Below, piece after piece: positions 1 through 12,506 of a stretch of DNA of 64,000 nt. The notes under the pieces are model-generated. The model was not told the DNA's origin. It was given only the letters and a program-made list of their open reading frames with translations, and searched no databases. Both the position numbers and the translations under genes were made by a program. This DNA comes from Megalonaias nervosa (Eukaryota > Mollusca > Bivalvia > Unionida > Unionidae). Every line of letters starts with the position of its first letter. The stretch's first letter is position 1. The DNA lies in contig JAECUM010016702.1 of assembly GCA_016617855.1 (NCBI GenBank), forward strand, positions 16,934 through 80,933, written 5' to 3'.

Positions 1-765
1 CGGTATCTCAGAAAGCAACCTTGACCTTGCAGCATTGTTTCGAATTCCACAACAGAGATTTTCATGTTTCTGACCTACATTATTAAATATTTAGGCTAAA
101 TCTCCTATCACGTAATATTTAAACTTTGTTTACATTATGTTATATATTTTCCTGAACCTATTTGCCCAGTTATTTACGAATACAGACAGTTTAATGAAGT
201 GGTATATCATATACACAGCGATGTCCGCCATTACAAGTTCATTTACAGTTTCAAACTGATTTTATACAGAAAATACACAAATACGGCCATTAAAATCTCC
301 ATTTATTAAAAAAAAGAAATAAATTAGAAAACGCTCTTCACCGATCATATTTTTAAAAGCAAATTACTATTTGCATATTGATGTTAAAATTTTGAAACAA
401 AATTTGGTATATTTTCATCATAGCATAGTGTGCCCAACTTCATGAAATCAAGCAGTGATATCTTGCTCCGGAAAAGGGTTAATGGTCAGTTAGCTATTAA
501 AGCTTGCATGTGAATGTGCAAGAATTTCTTTGTCGTCGTAAGCTGATTGGTATCAACACCATGTAAATACATTTGGCCTTGGGTTACAACAGTGCCAGAA
601 CTTACTGGCTACAGTGAGGGAGCATCTCAAAGTCGTGATCTACAGTCATTTTACGCCCGAAAAATAAGCTGGCGAAGTCATTTTCGCTTTCCTAACAGAA
701 GAAGGCGAAGTTTACGCTTCTCAGGCGACTTTTTCGCCCACTTCGCCTGGTAGCGTGACCCCTGG
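1..765. repeat. Left arm of a ~750 bp imperfect inverted repeat
   Basis: The reverse complement of this stretch matches 3142-3900 along nearly its whole length, with scattered substitutions and small indels. Shared landmarks in order are a GC-rich block with repeated CTTCGCC/GGGCGA words near 660-760, a 'ctgaccattaac' block near 485, a 'cagtttgaaactgtaa' block near 245, and 'ttgtggaattcg' near 40. No open frame spans it. The arm may continue beyond the left edge of the window. It is probably two diverged copies of one interspersed element in opposite orientation. Confidence 0.8.
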
Positions 766-1398
766 CTGTATGACTAGGTACCATGATTAAAACCAGAAAA
801 AGTTTTGAAATCTGATTTTAAACTGAAGTATATTTGTATGCAGATAAGCAATTATGGTGTTATCACCTGTATAGTAGCTGTTTAAAACTGCTAAGCGTAA
901 ACCCTTTTGAAAAAGGAAAACTGAAATAAACCATTGTGACCATCATGTATTTTTATACCAGATTCATAAATCCCATTTTCTTTTGCTCCTCATGCTATGC
1001 ATTGCAAAGTTTTGTATGAGTCTGTTAACATCTTTGTAAAAGCCATTAATGTATTTGGCTTTTCGATAAAGATGACCAGAGTCACATTAAAAAATATATC
1101 AATTTCCACCGCTATGGAAAGCTTCTAAGCTATGAACAGTTATAATTGAACAAGAATATCTTTAACGATTCTAAAACTTTGAACTATTTTGCTGGCTTTT
1201 TTCTCACATAATACTTTCAAAAGTTTGAAATTACATGTCAGAGGCTTAATATCCTGTCTCAACCATGCCAATGTCTGGTCACACAAATATCTGTACCTTA
1301 AAAGAGTTTTTATTACTTGAGAATAAGTGAGTGTGAAAACTTATTGGATACTAAAATGATAATTTTTATGCACAACAAATTTTGTATAATACCTTCAG

Positions 1399-1484
1399 CT
1401 ACAGCAAGTGGTGAGACAGATAATCTCTACAGCCTTGTTCTGGGAAAAATTAGGGAAGAATTGATGGATGAACACAAAGGAAAG
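1399..1484 (+). CDS. Probable upstream exon of the TIR-STING gene
   Basis: An 86 bp exon candidate bounded by an acceptor (ttcag at 1394-1398) and a strong donor (aag|gtaagt at 1484/1485). It starts with two bases of a split codon and then reads 28 codons (TASGETDNLYSLVLGKIREE...), ending in phase 0. The next exon at 6406 starts in phase 0, so the two join without a frame change. The residues immediately before a TIR domain are not diagnostic; they could be a linker or the end of an upstream domain lying outside the window. Transcript data would decide this exon. Confidence 0.5.
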
Positions 1485-3141
1485 GTAAGTTCATTGGTAC
1501 ACATTTTTGCATTAGAATTAAAACTTGAAGCATGAAACTTTAATTCAAAGTCTATATGTCACTTTTCCATGCTATTTTAAATGTTTAAGTTAGCAACATT
1601 TTCATATCCATTTCAAACTGTTATTGTAGTTGTTCCATTAATACTTTTTCAGGCCCCCAAAAATGTGTTTTTCCTATTGTACTTTTTTAAATTAGGGTAG
1701 GTAGATATTATTTTTTAAACATTATACATACACATATATATATATACATATATATAATGTACTAAGCACTTCAAGTACTGGGCTAAGCGAGTTCAGTTAG
1801 AAACACAAAAATTTTGGGATTGATTTTGTTGAAATTTTTTTATTATTATTATTATTCTTTTAACCTGGGGGAAAAAAGTGTTATGGTCAGCAATGAAAAA
1901 CAGGGACAGTCAGCTGACCAGAAAAACACTTTTTTTTTTGCCTCATAACATTTTGTGCACTACTCTTATGAGCTCTTTTGTATTTATCAAACTCTGATGC
2001 AATATTTGTATATTTAATACAATAGAGTATCAGTTTCTCATTCTTCTGATGTCATCAGTTAGAAAATAAAATCATCAAAACATGAACATTATTTTTAACT
2101 TCACACAAAATGATGTACAACCAAAAGATGGGTGTAAGTTTTGTTTCCCTCATTAGTTTACCTAGCTGTAGAACCAAATGACATAATGGCATAGCCCTGG
2201 GCATCTCATGGGCCATGTGTTGTCAACCATCCATCCAATAATAATCGTTTATGTCACTGTGGAGTTTCTGAACCAATTTAGATCTATATGGGCTTGTATC
2301 ATCAAAACCTGGGATGAGTTCTGAAATGACCAAAATCCATACTTATTAATCAAGTGAGCTTGCATCTGTTTGGCTGACATTGTTATCACTCTGGAGACCA
2401 TGTTTCTTATTTGATTTTTATCAAACTTTAAGCATCTGCTTATATCATAAAGATCTTGGTAGAGTTTGACAATGAGCAAAATTCATGCATATTAATGAAC
2501 TGACCAAGTATCTAACTTGCTGAGCATGTTAACACTAATGAGGCCGTATTTCTAATATTTTTATCGACTTGGAATATCTGCTTATATCATCAAGGTCTTT
2601 GAAATGTTTGATATTGAATAAAATGCACACATAATAATGACCTGATCATGCATCTGGTTGGTTGATCCTGTTACAACTCTGCAAAATCGTATTTATGATA
2701 TGATTTTGATCAGGGTTGAAATATGAACTGGAAGATCAAAGCATTTTAATGAGGTGATTGACTGAGCTTTTTACCACTTAGGAGGCCATATTTCTAATCT
2801 GATTTGAATATGGGCTTATATCTTTGAAATCTTGGATGAATTTGATAAGGAACTAGGTTTACACATGTTAATGATGTGATTCTTTATCTGATTCAGACTG
2901 ACTGAACTTGTTATTATCTGGACTGCATTTTGTTCTGATTTTTATGAAACTTTGAATAAAAATGCTTATATGATAAAGATCTCACATGAGCTTGATAATA
3001 CTGTGGATCCATGCATAATAATTTGCTATTGGCTGGTCTATTTACCACTGCTGTAACTGCAGTTCTAATCCAGTTTTGATAAAACTTGGTAAGTAGGCTC
3101 AAGTCATAAGGATTTTGGATAGGATTCTGTTAATATTACAT

Positions 3142-3900
3142 AATGCAGGGTCACGTTACCAGGCAAAGTGGGCGACAAAGTCACCTAAAATATGTAAACT
3201 TCGCCTTCTTCTGTAGGAAAGTGAAAACGACTTCGCCCGGTGATTTTTTTCGAGATACTTTAACTGACCATATCTTTTTGAGATGCCCCCTCATCTTAGC
3301 CAGGTTGTTGTGTTGTAGTGAAATGTATTCATCAAGCCATCAGTAGCTAGGCCTAGTTTTGTTGTCAATTAAGTTGACAAGGAAACTCTTGCGCATTCAG
3401 CAGGCATGTGTTTTGATAGCTGATTGACCATTAACTCTTTCCCCCGAGTCAGTTATCAACTATCACTGCCCGATTTCCGCATGTTATACTTAATGATATA
3501 AACATACAAACTTGTGTTTCGAAACTTGAACAATAGTATGTAAATAGCAATTTGTGTTTTAAGAACAGAATCGGTGATATGGATATTTTAACTGTCTCTC
3601 GTACACTATTTCATCATAAAATTAGTTTGAAACTGTAAGTGAACCAGAAACGGGGAAATACATCGCTTTGTGTGGAAGTACCAGGTTAAAGTTTATTAGA
3701 TTGTCTGTTTTCATAAATCATCCTGCAAATATATTCAGAAAAAATACAATTCATAGAAAACAAAGCCTAGGTATTATGTTATTTGAGATTTAACTTTAAA
3801 ACTATGTAGGTCAGAAAAACGTATGGGACAATGCTATGTTGTGGAATTCGCGAGAAGCGCTGTATGGTGAAAGTTATTTCTGACTTGACTCGTATTTGTG
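3142..3900. repeat. Right arm of the ~750 bp imperfect inverted repeat
   Basis: This is the inverted partner of 1-765. The loop between the arms (about 766-3141) is AT-rich, contains the candidate exon 1399-1484, and otherwise shows no coding signal, only small A/T tracts and a (TA)n run near 1735. Short open frames in the arm arise from the GC-rich CTTCGCC block and are not conserved between arms. Confidence 0.8.
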
Positions 3901-4570
3901 AAGATACGCAAAAAAACAGCGCAGCTTTTTCTATTTAACCAGTGCCTAAAATTACTACAAGTATGTAGACAAATAAATAAACCATAAATTTGTTATCCTA
4001 TCAATGGACTGTTGAAATGAAGCTGTATCAAGTGAGCGGTAACATTACGAAAATCCCTCCTTCTGAAAATAGATGCACTCACATGTCTGTGTTGATTCGG
4101 TTGGAAAGAAGGGTGTAGTTTATATACCGACTATAAAGTAGCAATTTTTATAATTTTATGCATTTTAGTGTTATGTATGAATAGTTAGGGTAATGTTTTA
4201 TTTGCAACAAAGAAATTAGGGTGAACAGTATGATCTGATGACACGTGTGCATTTGCCCTCATGTACATGGTACAGGGATTGTTTCAAATGCTATTAGAAA
4301 TCTTTCAAAGTGCCATTATTGTGAACTTTTAGAACGTATTTAAAATTGATTAAGGGTAGTTGATTAAGCATTTTTACTAACTTGCATTTACAATAATGTA
4401 ATCTGGTTGCTCAGCTAAAAATGTTTCCAATGTAGTTTCTGTTATTCTCTTTTTAAGTCATATGGCCAAAATAACTAAGAAAATTTTCAACTTGAAAATA
4501 AAGTATTGCTTAAATCCGGTGCTAAATGCAAATATGAATACTGGAATATAGAGGGCATAATTCAAATAAG

Positions 4571-4594
4571 ACACACAGACAGACAGACAGACAG

Positions 4595-4664
<70 letters not shown>
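4571..4664. repeat. Compound microsatellite (GACA)n-(CA)n-(TA)n
   Basis: Perfect short tandem repeats change from GACA-type to CA to TA. Frames that read through on either strand (YIYIYI, HTHTHT) are simple-repeat artefacts. The stretch that follows (4665-4770) repeats 'cacttctccct' several times. Confidence 0.95.
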
Positions 4665-4666
<2 letters not shown>

Positions 4667-4935
4667 CATTTCTTGCTTTGCGTCCACTTCTCCCTGTCAA
4701 GTTCTCACTTCTCCCTGTTCTGTCCAAAAGGAGAAGTCACTTCTCCCTAAAATTAAAGTCTGGCTTGACCCGTGTAATGATGTCCTCAGGCTAGGGTTCT
4801 GTTAATATTACATAATACAAAATTAAAAGAGTATTCATAACATGCAAAATATTTGTAATTGTATTCTTTTTATAATCATAATTAATATGTCAGTATCCCT
4901 GAAAATACATGTAATGCTAATTATAAAAATTTTAA

Positions 4936-5600
4936 GATTGATTGATTGATTGATTGATTGTATTTTTACGGCGCACCAGCACTGTTAGGCTATTTAGCAC
5001 CATACAAAAGATTATATGTATGTTCATTCGACCAGCGATATCAGAACCAAATAGTTGAAAGTAAAACTGTAAGATGGTAACAGTAAGATATAAAGCTTCC
5101 CGATCAATGGGGAATGTAAATGGTGTATGTTAATAAAGATAGATGAAAAGTTATTCAAAAAAGGGATGGTATATACATTACATAAAAATGCTCAAGGTGA
5201 TTGCATAAAAGTTATAGCTTAGAATAGATGTTTACTTTTTTCAGGAATTCTATAATAGAAGTCACATTTACTGTATCAAAAAGTCCCCTCATTCATGCAC
5301 ATTGTCATACTGATCGTGTGTAGGTTGGAGGTCGAAATACTCCATCATAAATTGCTTAACAGTGAATGATTCATTGCAAGAAATGCACTCTGGTGGGTCT
5401 TCTCCTTTTAGTATGTGGGAATGGGTTATATAAGTATGACCAATTTGAATTCTTGCAATGACTACCTCCTCCCTATGGATGGTTCTGTAGGAAGGAGTCC
5501 ATTATCCTAGGGTTGGCTTGATGGCATGAAGTTTGTTATTCACTGCATCATTCCATGATGCCTGCCACTTCTGACATAATATTTTAAGTCCCGTATCTGT
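4936..5600 (-). mobile_element. 3' remnant of a non-LTR retrotransposon (Nimb/I-like) with (CAAT)n tail
   Basis: Read on the minus strand, about 5590-5300 encodes the end of an RNase H region followed by a Cys-x2-Cys segment: CQKWQASW, then a NKLHAIKP block, REEVVIARIQIGHTYITH, and GEDPPECISC. These blocks are typical of the C-terminus of the ORF2 of Nimb/I-group elements in molluscs. One stop codon lies just after 'KPTLG', so it is dead. The 3' end is a (CAAT)n tail, seen on the + strand as (TTGA)n at 4936-4960. Everything upstream is missing, a usual 5' truncation. Confidence 0.75.
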
Positions 5601-6405
5601 TTATATCTAAATAATTGATTTAAATATTAAAAACGTTTATGAGCAAAAAATATTAACCTATTACTGTTTATGAGGCTTTTCTACTGAAGTATTTTTTTAT
5701 TGTTGTTAATACTAAGCAGAAGACGACTGTCAAACTATATCAAGACCATTCTGGCTCTAATCATTTTCTCTTTGTATGAAAATTTGGGTTATGTCTCTTA
5801 CCATGGATTGCTTGGCATTTCAGGGTACCAAGGCCACAAGAGCTAAATATAAAAATGCTTTATAATTCAAGTCAGAGACTATTCATACTGATGGAAGATT
5901 AACAGCATTTCATATGCTTTGTAGATATTAAAGTTCTTCCATGCTCAAAATATTAGTGTAATTTTGCAAATGAAAACATTACTTTTACATATAAAGGTCT
6001 CGACACACACAAGTTTTTTTTGTCCTCTTGTACATCCGCTTTAGAATCCAGTGTCTTCATAGGTTGAACTTTATGCACGTTATATTCAACATATGTTTCT
6101 AGAAAAAAATTGATTTCTAAAGATATTCAATATTGCCCTAAGTTCATGTCATATTACCCTTACTTGTCCATAAAGTTACACCATACAAACCCTTTGTTAG
6201 ATTAGATAATGAAATATTCACTCGTGGTATCTGTGATATTTTCTTGGTTAAAACTTGACCAGGTTATAGTTGGCACAAATTAATTTAAGTGCATTGCAAC
6301 ATTATTATGAATTTTGTATGTTTTATATAAGTTACACAAATGTGTTGAAATTATGTTTAATGTATGTGCGACCTTTGCATTGACTTTTTTCTAACATTTA
6401 CTTAG

Positions 6406-6820
6406 GTATCAAGTCCTGTAACAAGACTTCTGGTGGCAAAGGAGGGCTCTAAAAGAATGGATGCCACGATTACGTATTGCACTGAGGTATCAGAAGATAT
6501 TGTAGTGGCAGAGAGAATACAATCAGCTCTTAATGCCCATGACTGGAAATTTGAAGATGGTACGGGGCAAGGCAATTTCAGCTACATTGGCCGTGGCAAG
6601 TGGAAGATTTTTGTCTTATCAAAGGAAGGTCTACAGAGTGACATGCTGAAACCTCAGTACATCTCTGCCATGACAGAGAGTATTGATGAAAATCGTCTAT
6701 GCGTCATTCCAGTCCTCCGTGGTATGAAGATACAGGAAGTGCCCGATTTCATCAAATGGGTTACATATCTATCTTCTGATGAGGAGGGCTATGAGGAAAG
6801 GTTGATCCAGACAATGAAAG
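6406..6820 (+). CDS. STING (TIR-STING): TIR-STING, TIR-domain exon
   Basis: A 415 bp exon, acceptor ttag at 6402-6405 and donor aaag|gtaatg at 6820/6821; phase 0 in, phase 1 out. It encodes about 138 residues. After a short lead, MDATITYC begins a TIR fold (strand A), QSALNAHDW is a helix A region, KWKIFVLSKEG is a strand C region, and RLCVIPVLRG is strand D, followed by FIKWVTYLS. TIR domains either signal by self-assembly or cleave NAD+. The position that aligns with the catalytic glutamate of SARM1-type NADases reads Gln (in KPQYISAM), so enzymatic activity is doubtful; that alignment is by eye. Downstream exons show that this TIR is fused to STING. Confidence 0.85.
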
Positions 6821-7214
6821 GTAATGATTGGAATTTATTTTAGGTTTAATTCTGTCAAACATGTAATAATTGGTGCAGTTAAAGTAGGTGTCTAGCCATC
6901 AGCAGCTTTATAGCAACAATTTATACCTCTTCCTTGATGACTTGCTCACAACAGGGTCCAAAAAAAATGTGGACCGGGTGGGGGTGGGCGCTGGGCTGTT
7001 TAATGACTAAATCCTCATTTTATAATTGCATTGAAAATAATTGTCAATAAAGTGCTTTTCTAATGATGTTGTTCATTACTTTGTATAGATTATATTTATT
7101 TTCAAAATCTCCAACATCTGAAAGATTGTTACCATTATTCCAAATGGTTTCAACAACAAAACATGTGTACGGGAAAACATTTGTGCATTGTGTCGCTGCT
7201 TTTTATTTTGTTGA

Positions 7215-7288
7215 TTAGTCTGGTTCCTGGAGTGGCATATAATAGTATAGTTCTAAGAAAGTGTCTACAAAGCAGGGAACCAGACTAA
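7215..7288. mobile_element. Short MITE-like hairpin, termini TTAGTCTGGTTCC
   Basis: The ends are inverted copies (ttagtctggttcc ... gggaaccagactaa) only ~74 bp apart. A second copy with the same termini lies at 11520-11618, and single degenerate termini occur near 14585 and 23371. It is a small non-autonomous inverted-repeat family with no coding content. Confidence 0.7.
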
Positions 7289-8431
7289 CTGTTGATGCAC
7301 TACCAAACAAGATTCCTTTTTTATAAACAGCGACATTTATTTCTTGAGACAATCATCTACGTCAAAATTCAATTTTGGTACATGTATTGTTCAGTTAGTA
7401 AAATATTGATGCAGTGATTTCATTGCAAGTAATAGTGAAATTTCTTCTCATCCTTGAGGATATCTCTAAGTATCAATTCAGAATTCTCTGAAACTTGTTT
7501 ACGCAACAATGGTCCATATCTGTGAAACAAAGTTGTTTATTTTACAATGTACTCATTTTACTTGGTTGCTTTGCTATCTTTGATCACAGTTATGATTGAG
7601 TAGGTTAATTTAAGGTAGTTTAATTATATTACGTACACAATAACATTTATAATACTTTTCAGTTGATCAACTGAAATGAGTTTACCCGACATACAACGGG
7701 GGCCACTAGATCTAAAGCATGTAGGATTTGCATGACTTTTAACTTTTCTTTCATTCCACCTACTTTGTTTGATCTAAAAGACATAATTAACGTGATAATA
7801 CAAAGGAGGCCAGCTTTTAATTCAGTGCATCAATACAACAAATACTTCCACTAGTCAGGTATCAAAACAGAGTCAGCACTTAATTAGGTTCTCTGAGAAA
7901 CGCTCTTGGACATAGCTGTTAAGCTAGATTGAAACATTTTATGTTTAAATAGAAAAGGACACATTACATTTATGATGATTACACTTGAAAGGAACTGAAA
8001 GATAGAACTAAAACACAAAGTTTACTTAATAAAAAATTATTTAATTGGTATCTATTTATTAAAGTACTGCCTCCACTAGGCATAAGTGACATTTTCATTG
8101 ATCAGAATTTCCTCAAATGTCATTAATTATGGTGTAATAAGAATGTTGTTTAGAAAGAAAATGTAACAAACTATATGGCTACTTATTAAAAGTTGATAAT
8201 TTCATAATGTTAATTAAATTTCCAGGTTCTATCTATTGTTTTTGATATATCAAAGTTTCAGTTACCAATTTTGATCATGATTTTCCTCAAGTTCAACAAA
8301 TAGGAAAAAATTTTTCTGTAGTTTCTAGTTTAAAAATGGGGTCCATGCCTGACTCCATGTTATAAGCAGTTTCTCGAGTTATCAGGGTGCAAGTTATCGC
8401 AGGAGTGGTGTATTAGACCCTCATATGTTTT

Positions 8432-8547
8432 CAGGTGTATCTTGTATTATTCATCGTTTACAGGTGTATCTTGTATTATTCATCGTTTACAGGTGTATCT
8501 TGTATTATTCATCGTTTACAGGTGTATCTTGTATTATTCATCGTTTA
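8432..8547. repeat. Tandem repeat, 4 x 29 bp
   Basis: Four identical consecutive units beginning caggtgtatcttgtattatt. The identity between units indicates recent expansion. It sits in the intron between 6821 and 9196, which otherwise shows no coding signal. Confidence 0.95.
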
Positions 8548-9196
8548 CTTTCCCATTGTTCAGTTCTAAAATAACTTAAAATATTCACTTAGCAAAGGAA
8601 ATAATGCTATGTCTTTACAAAATTAGACCATGTTACTTCAGCTTGGTGTGGTGTAGTTTCATTGCAAAGTTTCTTTTAATTACTTTTGAAGTGTTTCTTA
8701 CAACTCCATGAAAGTCTGGTAATTAAAATTTGCTTAAAAATAATTACATTGTAAAAAACTTGTATATGTGATGCTGTTAAAAATAATTACATTTTAAAAA
8801 CTTGCATGATATTGTTAAAGATAATTACATTGTAAAAACTTGCATGATGCTATTAAAGATTTTAATGTTATAATGTCACTGTAGTCATGCTAGGAATTAA
8901 ACCAAAGCTGACAGGTCATACGATGTTGAATGTGATCATAATAGTCTTTCACAATATTCTTCATTTCACACAAAACTGGGAATATACCACTAGATAATAA
9001 TTATCATCTCATGTTCCGTAGTCAAGAATATGTATTTTATAATATTATAAATTATGGTTCTAATATTCTTATATAACAGCTCAGTTTTTTATTCTTCGTA
9101 ATCTGACCTGTATTATTTTACATGGCCATTGGCATGTTTGCCTTAAAGTCATTAATGCTCTCAGCTGAAGTCATGATTGTATTGAACTATTTCCAG

Positions 9197-9295
9197 GTGA
9201 AGAAATGACAATGGAAACAAGATTGCCTGCTGGTGATGTTGCTACAGGACTAGCCTGGGGTTTCATTCTCAACTACCTTCCCATTCCCTTACTTG
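9197..9295 (+). CDS. STING (TIR-STING): TIR-STING, exon starting the STING domain
   Basis: A 99 bp exon (acceptor ttccag|gt, donor cttg|gtatgt), phase 1 in and out. It encodes GEEMTMETRLPAG followed by DVATGLAWGFILNYLPIP. The 'VAxGLAWxxxxxYL' block is the hallmark first helix of the STING cyclic-dinucleotide-binding domain (human NVAHGLAWSYYIGYL). The exon therefore places the STING fold directly after the TIR with only a short linker and no transmembrane segments, as known for bivalve TIR-STING. Confidence 0.9.
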
Positions 9296-9920
9296 GTATG
9301 TATATCAGGACTTTTGATAATGACATGCATATGCATGCATGGGTAAAAACAGCTGAAAGATGATCCAATGTCAGCAACTGTTCTGAAGTTTTGTCAAGAC
9401 AGGAATGGGTATGAAAAATAGTTATCTGTGGTCTGTCCTCACTGCCTAATTTCCTGGTGATAAAAGCTTTTTTTCTGTCAGAACAAAAGTTTCATAAATT
9501 TGACTTCAGAAATTAATGCTGTTGAAAAGTAATCATTGTTTGCCCCAGACCAGTCCTAGTCAACAACATTTATAATGAATCTATAACCTATGCATTGTAG
9601 CAGTATCCTTTGTGCTGTGTTTGCTATATATGATATTTAAGATTCAGTAGGATGTGTAACGCTCTGGAATGGTCAGAACCAAGGAGACATTGCAATACAT
9701 TAAAACTTCAGTAAATTATTGTCCGTAGCCATAAAAAATCCAGATCCGTCAGATTTTATATTTAAATTTGGATCTCAAAACCAGATGTTAATTTCTGTAG
9801 TTACTGCTATGTTTTCAGATCTTTAGCTGTGGTAAGAAGAGGTTTACTTGTCACAAATCGTTTATACAGTATATTATAGCAGCATTTCAAACTTTTCTAT
9901 TACTTATCTCATTGTTTCAG

Positions 9921-9941
9921 GAAAATGCGAAGATAACACTG
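9921..9941 (+). CDS. STING (TIR-STING): TIR-STING, 21 bp micro-exon
   Basis: Between a good acceptor (attgtttcag) and donor (g|gtaagt) lie 21 bases, phase 1 in and out, adding seven residues GKCEDNT in frame between the GLAW exon and the next STING exon. Skipping it would also keep the frame. Both splice sites are canonical and the phases match its neighbours, which is the whole of the evidence. Confidence 0.65.
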
Positions 9942-10078
9942 GTAAGTATAAAGTGTGAAGATAATACTGTTAATTGTAAAAGTTGTCTGTCTTTTGATGG
10001 TTCTTTAGTATGCCATCTTAATTTATTATGAAGAAAGTATTCATGTAGGAAATGATGTTGCAGCCCTTCTTTCTGTAG

Positions 10079-10086
<8 letters not shown>

Positions 10087-10148
<62 letters not shown>
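10087..10148. repeat. (TA)n microsatellite
   Basis: An uninterrupted TA dinucleotide run. The YIYIYI frames through it are artefacts. Confidence 0.95.
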
Positions 10149-10151
<3 letters not shown>

Positions 10152-10357
10152 GTATAAATTTTAGGTGTAGTAGTTATTTTCTGGTTATATGCTTCCATTC
10201 TTAATTTTCAAACAATTTGCAGTACTTAATTTTTTTTTTCTAAATTAATTTGTCAAATTGTTGACCCTTATCCCAAGTATAAATCTATGTATCTTTAGAG
10301 GCTGTGTTTGGAAAATTATAATGCAGACACTTGAGGGTGTTTTAATAAAAGTAAATA

Positions 10358-11980
10358 CAGTAAAACCTGTTATGAGAGACCGCCCCTTCTGCCAACAAAA
10401 AGCGGTCTCTCAAGACAGGTGGTCTTTCACAGCAGGTTTGTACAAAAAGACCAGTTTCCAAGGTCCAGTTTCAGAACAATTTCAAGAAAAATAACCACAA
10501 TCACTGTACATATATTCTATCCTTTATTAATAGTTCTTGCTAAAATATTGTATGCAGTCATCTAAAAACAAAATTATATAGCAGTAAAGATATTCTTCTA
10601 TCATTAAACATGAAATCACATTTACATTTGAAGATCGCATGTATTAGCATATGGAATCATTTCTGAATTACTCCTTTTCCTTTATAACAACCTAAATTTG
10701 TTTACCGACATTTAAACTGCTTTTTTTGCAAGTGGTCTGCTCTTTTGCACTTCTTTCAGTTATAATAATTAGTTTCTGCAGCCTTTAAGTTAAAATTTGT
10801 CTCTTTTTAGTTGGAGGTTCATCCATTGTTATTAAGGACCTACGTGTTAAAAATTATTAGTGCTCAGTTGTCATATCGAACGTAAAGATGGTTTGGACTG
10901 GGCTGTGGGAAAATATGAAACATCTATACATGTACATTGCATATCTAACAGTTAATGAAATAAAAGAAACAATTATCTCATCCAGAAACAGAACCATTTA
11001 CTCAGAGACAAAAGTCAACGGCTTCATTTAAAGATGAAATACAGGGATTAACTCTATAAGCAAAGTGTGTAACCCGGTCGCACCAACTTGAATAGACAAC
11101 ATCTTTGTGATTGGGATGTAATCACTTAACATCAGGGGGAAAAACAACAAACATCACAAGTCTTGAACACTATCAGTCGAATCCCACAAACGATTCTTTC
11201 TTGCTGGTTTAATAGACAATGGCCTTATTCACCCCCGGCAATATGGATTAACTCTAAAGACAAACGCGACCATTATGTCAACTATGGCACTACAATGGCA
11301 ATTCATGACATGTACATTAGCCTGGTTTATGGACTGTAGCATCTATCACCAGTAGCAACAATCCTTTTTTTTTTTTAATATTCCTTTTATGTTTGTTTTT
11401 GATGAGAACAATCATTAAAAATCATTGTAACAATTGATTACATATAGGTCAGTGGTGTCTGTCTGTTCTCGCGATACGGTCATTCATAAGGTCGGGAAGC
11501 AGGCTAAGTGTGGGAATAATTAGTCTGGTTCCCTGTTTTGTATGCTACCTATGTTCCTCACCATTATATGATAGCGGAAAACAGCGCAGGGAGCATATAA
11601 AGCAGGAGACCAGACTAGGAAATAATCTACATATACTTCAATCTGGTTTGCGACATAAACTATAAAACACTATAAGCATAGCTAAAAAAAATTCTGACAT
11701 CAGTAGCCAGCCTATTTTTTTTTATTATTTTTTTTTCATTTAGAACGGTATGAGCTGTCGTTCTTACAGGGATAAAATAAAGGTCAGTGGAGTTTATCCT
11801 CATTTTTGCAATGCCGTCGTTTATATCAGTTTTGAAATGCATATTTTGCCAAGTCATCGCGGTCGCTGGTCATGTTCAGCAGGTGGTCGCTCATAACAGA
11901 GCATTTATATAATAAAATTGATCCGTGCATTACGATTGTGGTCAGAAATGACAGGTGGTCACTCATAGCAGTTTTTACTG
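10358..11980. mobile_element. Non-autonomous Tc1/mariner (pogo-like) element, 1.6 kb
   Basis: The left terminus CAGTAAAACCTGTTATGAGA is mirrored at the right by ...CTCATAGCAGTTTTTACTG, and TA dinucleotides flank both ends (10356-10357 and 11981-11982), as expected for Tc1/mariner/pogo insertion. Subterminal copies of a ggtggtc/gcggtctctca motif occur inside both ends. No transposase frame is present. A second, smaller MITE (11520-11618) is nested within it. Confidence 0.7.
11520..11618. mobile_element. MITE nested inside the pogo-like element
   Basis: It has the same termini as 7215-7288 (tagtctggttccctg ... ggagaccagacta), is about 99 bp long, and has no coding content. Confidence 0.65.
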
Positions 11981-12114
11981 TAATATCCTGTGACACTATT
12001 CAACTATGCCTACACCTTAGGCCAAAGATGCTTTTCCTGAGCATGGGTATATGATGGAAACCTCTTCACCTTACAGTTACCTAATTTTGTTCCTTTTACA
12101 TGATTTTATTTTTA

Positions 12115-12387
12115 CACAGAAACACTGGTAATATGTTGGAAAACTATATCATGTATGGATATATAGATCTATTACCAAGAAACACTGGTAAAATGTGTTG
12201 GAAAACTATGTCATGTATGGATATATAGATCTGTTACCAAGAAACACTGGTAAAATGTGTTGGAAAACTAAGTCATGTATGGATATATAGATCTATTACC
12301 AAGAAACACTGGTAAAATGTGTTGGAAAACTATGTCTTGTATAGATATGTACATTTATTAACCAGAAAAATGAGTAGAAGGTTGGGA

Positions 12388-12433
<46 letters not shown>

Positions 12434-12471
12434 CATAGCCAGAAACACTGGCAATATGTTGTGAAACTATT

Positions 12472-12506
<35 letters not shown>

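Noticed and set aside
4506..4805. Open frames through (CA)n/(TA)n, and similar ones at 9917, 29696 and 58450-58930
   Set aside because: Low-complexity dinucleotide translation.
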